Origin: Phycisphaeraceae bacterium
GTDB taxonomy: Bacteria > Planctomycetota > Phycisphaerae > Phycisphaerales > Phycisphaeraceae
Assembly: GCA_007119405.1 (NCBI GenBank)
Contig: SKPT01000529.1
Span: 1 to 13,610 of the forward strand
Reading direction: 5' to 3'
DNA length: 13,610 nucleotides
Shown: piece by piece, positions 1 to 6,740 of the stretch
Position numbering within the stretch: the stretch's first letter is position 1
How the letters are laid out: every line of letters begins with the position of its first letter
Translations under genes and position numbers: made by a program
Notes under the pieces: model-generated
What the model saw: the letters and a program-made list of their open reading frames with translations, nothing else
Databases searched by the model: none
Told to the model about the DNA's origin: nothing

Positions 1-1
1 T

Positions 2-253
2 GCATTGCCGGGCTGGATCCCGGCCATCGCCCGGTCAGATCATTGGAGCTTCTGGCAGCATCGCATCCGTGCCGGCTTGATCACGGACACGCTGCCTTTC
101 CGTGACAAGAACTACCACAAGGCAGGAGACACGCCCGACCAGCTTGATTACAGCAGACTCGTGCAGGTCATACAGGGACTTGCCGGAATGGCCGAGCAGT
201 TGAGTGGAATCAGGCGTGGCCCGCGAGGGGGCGAGCGCACATCGAACACGTAA
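2..253 (+). CDS. M28 family zinc metallopeptidase, C-terminal fragment (cut by window edge)
   Basis: The frame is open from the left edge to a TAA at 251-253, so only about 83 C-terminal residues are visible. They read SDHWSFWQH, then GLITDT, then NYHKAGDTPDQLDYSRL. This is the typical end of M28 (aminopeptidase Y/S-like) peptidases: SDHxxFW, a hydrophobic strand ending in TDT, and a YH...DTPDxLD motif whose histidine is a known zinc ligand in the family. The family hydrolyses N-terminal residues or small peptides using two zinc ions and is usually exported or periplasmic. The N-terminus is outside the window, so a signal peptide cannot be judged. The last about 14 residues (basic, Gly/Arg-rich) look like an unstructured tail. 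It is the only confident plus-strand gene on the left and converges on the PLD remnant and the imu operon. The family call is firm; the substrate is unknown. Confidence 0.82.
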   Translation, partial: ALPGWIPAIARSDHWSFWQHRIRAGLITDTLPFRDKNYHKAGDTPDQLDYSRLVQVIQGLAGMAEQLSGIRRGPRGGERTSNT

Positions 254-399
254 CCATTTTTCGCGGGGACCGGTGGCAGGCGATGCTCCACGACACATCG
301 CCCTGACGCTCGGAGCAGTGCCGGTCGAATCCCAGGCCTGACGGCAGGTGAGCTTTACAGCCCGGCATGGGGCGAACCGACCGGATCCAACCGTCGTCC
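254..399. other. Short convergent intergenic stretch
   Basis: This gap lies between the stop of the M28 gene (plus) and the stop of the PLD remnant (minus). A short T-run (ccattttt, 254-261) follows the M28 stop, but no strong hairpin precedes it, so I do not call a terminator. No gene, tRNA or repeat is seen. Confidence 0.4.
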
Positions 400-713
400 T
401 CACGGCTCCTCCAGCGGCACGGAGCAGACGTGACGCCGGCCGCAGCCGGCGCAGCGCTGGCTCTCCCACAGGGCGTTGAACCGCTGGAGCACGCCGTCGA
501 TCAGCGCGGCGTGCCCGTCCAGATGCCCCACTCAATGTTGCGCCGGTGGTCGACCTTGGCGCCCAACCCGGCGCCGGTGAGGTTGGCCGAGCCCAGGTGC
601 ATCGCCGCGGCGTCGAAGATCACGGCCTTGGCGTGCAGGCGTGGACAGCGGCGGATCGTCAGGTTGCCCGGCAGGTCGCGGCGCAGCGGCGGCTGGGCCG
701 CGTCTCGATTGTG
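400..713 (-). pseudogene. Phospholipase D-like (HKD) protein, 5'-truncated and frameshifted
   Basis: The minus-strand frame from 713 to a TGA at 503-501 encodes about 70 residues, including HAKAVIFD (635-612). That is a perfect HxKx4D catalytic motif of the phospholipase D superfamily, followed by LGSANLTGAGLG, the usual Gly-Ser-Ala-Asn sequence after the HKD motif, and HRRNIEWG. At about 520-526 the coding sense moves to the next frame, which continues as HLDGHAALIDGVLQRF, NALW and a Cys cluster (CAGCGRRHVC) to a TGA at 402-400. One missing base near GGGGC would join the two parts. The 5' side ends at an in-frame TGA (716-714), only 8 bp from the dnaE2 stop, so the first HKD repeat and the start codon are missing. 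PLD-like proteins act as nucleases or phosphodiesterases; this copy is probably dead. A sequencing error could explain the frameshift but not the missing 5' half. Confidence 0.72.
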
Positions 714-723
714 TCAGGTGCTC

Positions 724-3700
724 TTACTGAAAATCCCGCGATCGGGCGTGCAGGCCGTCGAGCATGCGCGCGATATCCTGCACGCTGCGCACGTTCACGT
801 GCACGACCCGGCCCTGGCGCTCGACCCGGCCGCGGGCGAAGACGATGGTGGCGGTGCGCACGGCGGCGCGGCATCGCTGGTACACGCCTGGCCGCACGAT
901 CAGGTTGCACGAGCCGGTTTCGTCTTCGAGGCTCAGGAAGATGACGCCCCGCGCGGTGCTGGGCCGCTGGCGGATGGTGACCAGGCCGGCGACGCTGATG
1001 GGGCTGGCGTGAGGCCAGTGCGTTTCGTTGGCCAGGTCGCTCGCGGCCGTGACGCCCATGCGATCGAGCCTGTCGCGCAGGAAGCTCATGGGATGTTGCT
1101 TGAGTGAGAGGCCGGTGCTGGCGTAGTCGTGGGTGACCTGGCGGTAGGCAGGCACGGCCGGGAGCGGATCGGCATGACTGGGGGAGCCCGGCTCCAATGG
1201 TCGCATCGGGCTGGCACTGCCTTGCTCGAACAGCGGCGCGGGATGATCGCGCAGCTTCATGATCTGCCAGAGGGCGTGCTGGCGGTCCAAGCCCATGGAG
1301 CGGAAGGCGTCGGCCTCGGCCAGGCGCCGCAGCGAGCGCGTTGAGATGCCGGCGGTGCGCCAGAGCGGCTCGATCTCGCGGAAGGGCCCGTGCGTCCGCA
1401 CCGCCTCAGTCAGCCGGCCCGCCTCGTCGGCGTTCAACCCCTTGACCATCCGTAGCCCCAGCCGCAGCGCCGGCCGTTGTGCTTCGTGCCCGGGCTGGAG
1501 TGTGCAATCCCGATCGCTGTGATTCACGTCGATCGGCTGCACATCGACCGCATGCTCGCTCGCGTCGCGCACGAGCTGGGCCGGGCCATAGAAGCCCATG
1601 GGCTGGCTGTTGAGCAGGGCGCAGGTGAACGCGGCGGGGTAATGATGCTTGAGCCAGGCGCTGACGTACACGAGCAGGGCAAAGCTGGCGGCGTGCGATT
1701 CTGGGAAGCCGTACTCGCCAAAGCCCTGAAGCTGCTCGAAGCATCGCTCGGCGAACGCGCGCGAGTAGCCGTTGGCGAGCATACCGCCGATCAGCTTGTC
1801 GCCGAACTCGAGGATTTTGCCGTTGCGGCTGCGCCAGGCCTGGATGGTCTTGCGCAGCCGCTCGGCCTCGTCGGGGGTGAAGCCCGCGGCGTGGATGGCC
1901 AGGCTCATCGCCTGCTCCTGGAACAGCGGCACGCCGAGCGTCCGCTCGAGGATCGGGCGGATCTCGGGGCGTAGCTGCTCCGCGTCGAACGGTTGCGTGC
2001 CGTCGCGCCGGCGGAGATAGGGGTGCACCATGTCGCCCTGGATCGGCCCCGGGCGGACGATGGCGACCTCGATCACCAGGTCATAGAACTCGCGCGGCTT
2101 GAGCCGGGGAAGCATCGACATCTGCGCCCGGCTCTCGATCTGGAAGACGCCCACGGTGTCGGCGGCGCAGATCATGTCATAGACGGCCGGGTCGTCTGTG
2201 GGCTGCTGCTGAAACACGCTGGCGAGCGTGAGCGTTCGGCCGTGGTGCCGCGCAACCAGATCGAAGCATTTGCGCACGCAAGTGAGCATGCCCAGGCCCA
2301 GCACGTCCACCTTCATCATGCCCAGGGCGTCAATGTCGTCCTTGTCCCACTCGATGACGGTGCGGTCCTGCATCGCGGCGTTTTCGATGGGGACCAGCTC
2401 GCAGAGCGGTTTGTCGGTGAGCACGAACCCGCCGACGTGCTGGGAGAGGTGGCGCGGGAAGCCGCGCAGCTCGCCGGTGAGCTGGATGAGGCGCTGGATG
2501 GTGGGGTCGTCGGGCGAGAAGCCCAGCGGCTTGAGATGCTCGGGCTTCAGCGCCTCACGTCCCCAGCCGTCGAGGTGCCTGGCCAGGCGGTCCACCGCAT
2601 CCAACGACAGCCCCAGCGCCTTGCCCACCTCGCGCACGGCCGAGCGCGTGCGGTAGGTGATGACCTCAGCGGCCAGGGCGGCACGGTCGCGGCCGTACTT
2701 GCGGTACAGGTATTGGATCACCTCCTCGCGCCGCTCGTGCTCGAAGTCCACGTCGATGTCCGGCGGCTCATTGCGTTCGCGGCTGACAAAGCGCTCGAAC
2801 AGCATCTCGATCCGCTCGGGATCGACGGCCGTGATGCCCAGGCAGTAGCAGACGGCCGAGTTGGCCGCGGCCCCGCGTCCCTGGCAGAGGATGCCGCGCT
2901 GCCGGGCAAACGCGATGATGTCGTGGACGGTCAGAAAGTAGTGCGGGTAGTTCAGCTCCTCGATCAGCTTCAGCTCGTGCTCGATCTGCCGCCTGACTTT
3001 CGCCTGCACACCGCGGGGATAACGCCAGGCGGCGCCGGCCCAGGTCAGCTCGCTCAGATGCTGCATCGGCGTAGCACCGGCCGGGACGGTCTCGTGCGGG
3101 TACTCGTATTTGAGTTGATCCAGCGAAAAGCCCATGCAGCGATCGGCGATCTCCACGCTCCGGCGGATGGCGCGCGGATGATCGGCGAACAGCCGGGCCA
3201 TCTCGTCGGGCGGCTTGAGGTGGCGCTCGGCGTTGGACTGAAGGCGAAAGCCCGCCTGCTCAATAGTGCAACCCTCGCGGATGCAGGCCAGCACGTCCTG
3301 AAGCGGTTGCCGGCCCGGCGCGTGATAAAGCACGTCGTTGGTCGCGAGCATGGGCGCGTCGAGGTGATCGCACAGCGAGGCGATCTGCCGCAGGCGGTCA
3401 CCGTCGTGCTGGTGGTAACCGACCGAGGCGGCGATCGAGAAGCGGCCATCGTCGAACGCCTGCTTGAGCCCATGCGCGACCTCAAGCGTCCGCTCGTTGA
3501 TCGTCCGTGGCGGGACGAGCACAGCCAGCAGCCCCTCATGGTGCTCGAGCAGATCGTGGAGCGTCAGGTGACACGCGCCCTTGCTTGCGCGGCGTTTGCC
3601 AAGGGTGAGCAGGCGACACAGCCGGCCATAGCTGGCCAGGTCGGTGGGATAAACGAGCAACTCAACATGTGCCGACTCATCGATGGCCAGTTGCAATCGG

Positions 3701-3960
3701 CTGCTGATGACCAGTTGGATGCGCGCTTCCTTGGCGGCGACATGGGCGCGCACGACGCCCGCGAGGGTGTTGGTATCGGTGATGGCCATCGCCCGGTGGC
3801 CGAGGTGCGCCGCCTGCTCGACCAGCTCTTCGGGATGGCTGCCGCCGTGCAGGAAGGTGAAGTTGCTGGTCGCCGCCAGCTCGGCGTAAGCGATCGCGCT
3901 GGCCGAGCGGTGATGGCCACGCAGAGATGGGCGCGACTTGGGCGGGGGCTGCTCGGGCAC
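724..3960 (-). CDS. dnaE2: Error-prone DNA polymerase DnaE2 (C-family, translesion synthesis)
   Basis: DnaE2 is the catalytic subunit of the ImuA-ImuB-DnaE2 mutasome, which copies damaged DNA and causes induced mutation. I place the start at GTG 3960, 2 bp after the imuB TGA, with GGAAGGTGG about 8 nt upstream, giving 1078 residues, the usual family length. GTGs at 3969 and 3972 and an ATG at 4026 are in-frame alternatives. Residues about 25-75 are the PHP domain with the DnaE2 signature (AELAATSNFTFLHGGSHPEEL); the HxH metal motif of many PHP domains is replaced by SNF. The polymerase core has PPDIDVDFEHERREEV with the catalytic Asp401 and Asp403 pair, KVDVLGLGMLT with the third Asp near 552, GVFQIESRAQM near 604, LFQEQ near 680 and EYGFPESHAASFALLVY near 750. 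A C-terminal OB fold (about 986-1068) is followed by the typical SRDF ending. The gene looks intact. It is last in the operon and should share the imuA promoter. Confidence 0.97.
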   Translation of the reverse strand: MPEQPPPKSRPSLRGHHRSASAIAYAELAATSNFTFLHGGSHPEELVEQAAHLGHRAMAITDTNTLAGVVRAHVAAKEARIQLVISSRLQLAIDESAHVELLVYPTDLASYGRLCRLLTLGKRRASKGACHLTLHDLLEHHEGLLAVLVPPRTINERTLEVAHGLKQAFDDGRFSIAASVGYHQHDGDRLRQIASLCDHLDAPMLATNDVLYHAPGRQPLQDVLACIREGCTIEQAGFRLQSNAERHLKPPDEMARLFADHPRAIRRSVEIADRCMGFSLDQLKYEYPHETVPAGATPMQHLSELTWAGAAWRYPRGVQAKVRRQIEHELKLIEELNYPHYFLTVHDIIAFARQRGILCQGRGAAANSAVCYCLGITAVDPERIEMLFERFVSRERNEPPDIDVDFEHERREEVIQYLYRKYGRDRAALAAEVITYRTRSAVREVGKALGLSLDAVDRLARHLDGWGREALKPEHLKPLGFSPDDPTIQRLIQLTGELRGFPRHLSQHVGGFVLTDKPLCELVPIENAAMQDRTVIEWDKDDIDALGMMKVDVLGLGMLTCVRKCFDLVARHHGRTLTLASVFQQQPTDDPAVYDMICAADTVGVFQIESRAQMSMLPRLKPREFYDLVIEVAIVRPGPIQGDMVHPYLRRRDGTQPFDAEQLRPEIRPILERTLGVPLFQEQAMSLAIHAAGFTPDEAERLRKTIQAWRSRNGKILEFGDKLIGGMLANGYSRAFAERCFEQLQGFGEYGFPESHAASFALLVYVSAWLKHHYPAAFTCALLNSQPMGFYGPAQLVRDASEHAVDVQPIDVNHSDRDCTLQPGHEAQRPALRLGLRMVKGLNADEAGRLTEAVRTHGPFREIEPLWRTAGISTRSLRRLAEADAFRSMGLDRQHALWQIMKLRDHPAPLFEQGSASPMRPLEPGSPSHADPLPAVPAYRQVTHDYASTGLSLKQHPMSFLRDRLDRMGVTAASDLANETHWPHASPISVAGLVTIRQRPSTARGVIFLSLEDETGSCNLIVRPGVYQRCRAAVRTATIVFARGRVERQGRVVHVNVRSVQDIARMLDGLHARSRDFQ

Positions 3961-3962
3961 GC

Positions 3963-5513
3963 TCAGCACCACCTTCCATGCACGAACCAGCGGGCCGTAT
4001 CCGCCTGGCGGTACAGCCACCACCATTGGCCGTGCTCGTCCTGGAGCTTGAAGTAGTCGCGCGGTGCGGACGTGCGATTGGCATCACCGCTCAGCCACCA
4101 GCGCGGCGTGATGCGCTCCGGGCCGAGCGTGGTGATGATGCGCACGCGCTCTCGGCCGCGCCGCATCGCCAGCACCGGCCCGTCGGGCGCCAGCAGCATG
4201 ACCTGCACCGGCTCCGGTCGACGATGCAGCAGCGTGGGCCGGTCGGCGTCGATGACCGGGCCGGGTTCAGGCGGGGGCGCGCCCGCTTGATGCGCCGGCT
4301 GATGGACAAATGCACGCTCGGGCACGTACGTCGCCCGCGGCTGAATCACGCAGACACGATCGACCCCGAATCGGCCCGCCAGACGATCGACCAGCTCGCC
4401 GATGCAGCGATCCATCTGCTTGCCGGACGCCTCGCCTGGCCATGTCTCCTGACGCTCTTGCTGATGCGCGATTCGGCCGAGGGAGCTGGCGTGGAGGGTG
4501 ACCCGCTCGATGCCGTGGCCCATGTGGATGCGCTCGATCGTCGGGCGAAGCAGCGCCCACAGGTGCCGGGCATCGCGTGACGGGCGGCTGAGCGTGACGG
4601 CCTCGCTCAGGTCGTGCGCATCGATGCGCTCAAGGTCCAGCCGCAGTTGCCGGGCGCCCGCCTCGCGCGTGGCCAGCTCGCGGCAGAGCGCTTCGACCAG
4701 TTCCCGCGCCGATTGCAGGATCGCCTCCAGTTGCTTGACAGGCCCGTCGAAGAGCCGCTGCACCCGCACCGGCTCGCTGGGGCGAATGGGCTCGAGCGAC
4801 TCGAACGCCGCGCCCGTCGCCTGATCCAGCCGCAGCAGGAGGCCTTGGCCGAACCGCTCCGCCAGCGAGCCGCGTGGCAGCCGCATCAACTGGCCCACCG
4901 TCTCCACCGCCACCGCATGCAGGGACGCCTCAATCTCCCGCTCGATGCGCAGCGCCCGCACCGGCAGCGGCGCCAGCGCATCGGGCACGTCCTCCAGGGC
5001 GTCAACGATCTGGCCATCGTATCCGAAACGCGCCAGCGCCCACGCGCAGCCGACCGTCGGCCCGACGCCGGCGCGCCCCCGCACGCCAAGCTGGCGGGTC
5101 TGCTCGATGACGTGGCGCAGCAGTTGACGCGTGCCGCCATGCAGGTGCTCGCAGCCGGCGATCTGAAGCAGCAGCCCATCCGGCGCGTCGGCCTGCACCA
5201 CCGGCGTGAAGCGAATCGCCCAACGCGCCAGCGCGTCCAGCGCGGCCGCGTCCCTGGCCGGCTCGTGCGGCTGAACCACCACCTCATGCCCCAGCAGCGC
5301 CCGGGCATGCGCCAGGCTCATGCCGACCTGAACGCCGCACCGCTGCGACGCCCGGCACGCTTGCACCACCACCTGCTGGCCGCGCTCGTTGGCCACCAGC
5401 AGCACGGCCGGCGGATGCTCACGCGCGTCGCTGCCGCGCTGCCGCCGCTTCGACTTGCGCTGGAGCCGATCGATCGCCAGGCTCGGCAGGTACAACGACA
5501 AAACCCTGCCCAT
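3963..5513 (-). CDS. imuB: ImuB: inactive Y-family polymerase-like adaptor of the mutasome
   Basis: ImuB scaffolds the mutasome by contacting ImuA, DnaE2 and the replication sliding clamp. I start it at ATG 5513 (MGRVLSLYLPSLAIDRL): it has GGAAGGA 10 nt upstream and begins directly with the first beta-strand of the Y-family fold. The open frame runs back to 5624, but that extension is Arg/Cys-rich and unlike the family. The product has 516 residues. The palm is non-catalytic: the first acidic motif is replaced by LYLPSLAIDRL, and the SIDE-type motif by GLLLQIAGCEHLHGG (113-127), the form usual in ImuB. A little-finger region follows. The C-terminal ImuB signature has PEPVQVMLLAPDGPV (434-448), GPERITPRWW (464-473), RDYFKLQDEHGQWWWLYR and WFVHGRW. 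At the usual clamp-motif site I see only QQERQETWPG (351-360), a weak match. The start lies inside imuA (95-bp overlap) and the stop is 2 bp before dnaE2, so translational coupling is likely. Confidence 0.94.
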   Translation of the reverse strand: MGRVLSLYLPSLAIDRLQRKSKRRQRGSDAREHPPAVLLVANERGQQVVVQACRASQRCGVQVGMSLAHARALLGHEVVVQPHEPARDAAALDALARWAIRFTPVVQADAPDGLLLQIAGCEHLHGGTRQLLRHVIEQTRQLGVRGRAGVGPTVGCAWALARFGYDGQIVDALEDVPDALAPLPVRALRIEREIEASLHAVAVETVGQLMRLPRGSLAERFGQGLLLRLDQATGAAFESLEPIRPSEPVRVQRLFDGPVKQLEAILQSARELVEALCRELATREAGARQLRLDLERIDAHDLSEAVTLSRPSRDARHLWALLRPTIERIHMGHGIERVTLHASSLGRIAHQQERQETWPGEASGKQMDRCIGELVDRLAGRFGVDRVCVIQPRATYVPERAFVHQPAHQAGAPPPEPGPVIDADRPTLLHRRPEPVQVMLLAPDGPVLAMRRGRERVRIITTLGPERITPRWWLSGDANRTSAPRDYFKLQDEHGQWWWLYRQADTARWFVHGRWC

Positions 5514-6222
5514 GGCTTTGTTGTCCTTCCAACAGCCATGTGTTGCGGCTTTCCGTGCCGGTGCCGCGCTGCGATCCCTTGCATCGCAACAGCTCGATCT
5601 CCCATCGCGGCCAGGGGCTGTCACTGACGGCTGATCGCACGCGCCAGCGCGTCGTCGCCGCGGACAGCGTCTTGCGCTGCGTCCAAGGCCGGGTTAGCAG
5701 CACCAGCGTCCCGCCCGCCTCGGCCGCCAGTTGCAGCCGGCGCGTCGCGGGCATGTCGAGCCCGGCCCCATCGGCGACCACCACCGCCATGGCCTCGCAC
5801 CGCGCCGCCAGGTCGATCGCCCACAGCCGGCCGGCCTCATCCCCCGGCGGATCGACCCAGAGCGAGCGGGCCAGCACGTGATCCGCGCCGCCCGCCAGCC
5901 CGTGCGGATAGGGCAAGCACCCCCGGCCGACCCACACGCCCCAGCCACCATGAGCCTGGCCCGCCATCGCCTGGCGCACGAGGTGGATCAGCGGCGCCCG
6001 TGGAGCCCAGGCGGGCTCGCGCGGGCCACCGGCGGCTGCCGCGGCCGGCTCGCCGACCCACTCATGCACCGCCGAGGTCAGCAGCCCGCCGCCAAGGGCC
6101 GCATCCACCCCGGGCCACGCCGTCGCCACCCGCCTCGCACGCCCGCTGCCCGCCCCCACGGCCTCCAGGGCCCGCACGCGCTCGGCCAACTCGCCCAGAC
6201 TCGTCCGATCCGCCTCTTGCAT
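5419..6222 (-). CDS. imuA: ImuA: RecA/SulA-like accessory protein of the mutasome
   Basis: This is the first gene of the imuA-imuB-dnaE2 operon, 267 residues from ATG 6222. ImuA proteins are RecA-fold relatives without a working ATPase that bind ImuB and RecA and promote DnaE2-dependent translesion synthesis. The family pattern is visible: GVDAALGGGLLTSAVHEWVG (about 38-57; the G-x-L-x3-x-HE segment), a central RecA-like core with WVGRGCLPYPHGLA, LWVDPPGDEAGRLWAIDLAARC and AVVVADGAGLDMPATRRLQLAAEAGG, then LVLLTRPW and the C-terminal WEIELLRCKG signature (about 207-216). There is no Walker A GxxxxGKT. The last about 31 residues overlap the imuB start in another frame and look like a tail rather than a domain. 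Context makes the call strong although ImuA sequences diverge quickly. No SD is evident at the start, and the predicted transcript start is very close to the ATG. Confidence 0.88.
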   Translation of the reverse strand: MQEADRTSLGELAERVRALEAVGAGSGRARRVATAWPGVDAALGGGLLTSAVHEWVGEPAAAAAGGPREPAWAPRAPLIHLVRQAMAGQAHGGWGVWVGRGCLPYPHGLAGGADHVLARSLWVDPPGDEAGRLWAIDLAARCEAMAVVVADGAGLDMPATRRLQLAAEAGGTLVLLTRPWTQRKTLSAATTRWRVRSAVSDSPWPRWEIELLRCKGSQRGTGTESRNTWLLEGQQSHGQGFVVVPAEPGDRSAPAQVEAAAARQRRA

Positions 6223-6227
6223 GATCG

Positions 6228-6262
6228 GGTTATGTTAGGTTATTATTCGGGTCGGTTGTCAA
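6228..6262 (-). promoter_or_regulatory. Putative imuA operon promoter with paired GGTTAT repeats
   Basis: On the minus strand, TTGACA (6262-6257, exact -35 consensus) is followed after 19 bp by TAACAT (6237-6232), a fair -10. Transcription would then start only a few bases before the imuA ATG at 6222. On the plus strand, GGTTAT occurs at 6228-6233 and 6238-6243, one helical turn apart and overlapping the -10, as an operator could. No SOS box of the CTGT-N8-ACAG, GAAC-N4-GTTC or GTTC-N7-GTTC type is seen. Spacing is longer than ideal, so confidence is limited. Confidence 0.45.
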
Positions 6263-6716
6263 GGGGCTTGTCGGGTTTGGCAAGAAGACACGAGCCCACC
6301 CGCGGCATCATGCATCCCCGCGCCCGTCCAAACGGGGGAGGCTCAACCGCTGCCTCGTCGGCATCGGCGGTGCCCTGGGGGAAGCAGGCCTTGGTGCCGG
6401 CCGACGCCGAGATTCTACCGGTGCCTCAAACGGCTCCTGAAGCTCGATGGCACCTTCGACTGCGACTGTTTGCTGGACCGGGCCCCGGCTTCGGCACAGC
6501 CCCCGCGGGAATTCGCCTGCCTGGTCGCCGGTGGGCCCGCTGGCGACGGGCGGGCCGCCCACTCGCCCGTGGGCCCAGCGGGGCCCATCGCATGATCAGG
6601 GACCCGACGGTAAAGCGACGCAATGCCCTCGCGGGGCGGGGGCCGGTGGCGTCGCGGCTGGCCCACCGCCGGGGGCCGAAGGCTGGGGGCAGGGCCACGA
6701 GCCATGCGTGGTCAGC
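6263..6716. other. Gene-poor gap upstream of imuA with one coding-like stretch
   Basis: No gene here is convincing. On the plus strand, 6410-6595 reads as a C/G-ending-codon frame, RFYRCLKRLLKLDGTFDCDC and onward, to a TGA at 6593-6595, with no credible start. A possible lead-in (GKQALVPADAE) lies one frame away just upstream. This could be the frameshifted remnant of an unknown gene. The rest is low-complexity GC-rich sequence. Confidence 0.35.
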
Positions 6717-6739
6717 GGCCCGGCGGGCGGGCCCGGGCC
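6717..6739 (-). terminator. GC hairpin directly after the PRiA4-domain gene
   Basis: GGCCCGG (6717-6723) and CCGGGCC (6733-6739) form a perfect 7-bp all-GC stem with a 9-nt loop, starting 1-2 bp after the stop of the gene ending at 6741. There is no T-run downstream, so it could be a Rho-dependent or mRNA-stabilising hairpin rather than an intrinsic terminator. In such GC-rich DNA a chance hairpin is also possible. Confidence 0.35.
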
Positions 6740-6740
6740 A

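Noticed and set aside
318..345. tRNA T-arm-like string GGTCGAATCCC
   Set aside because: The flanking bases do not form the 5-bp T stem, and no acceptor, D or anticodon arms are found around it on either strand.
1993..4056. 687-codon plus-strand open frame opposite dnaE2
   Set aside because: It is the antisense of a fully recognisable DnaE2. Its translation is Val/Ala/His/Arg-rich with no known motif and is explained by the GC-rich codon usage of the real gene.
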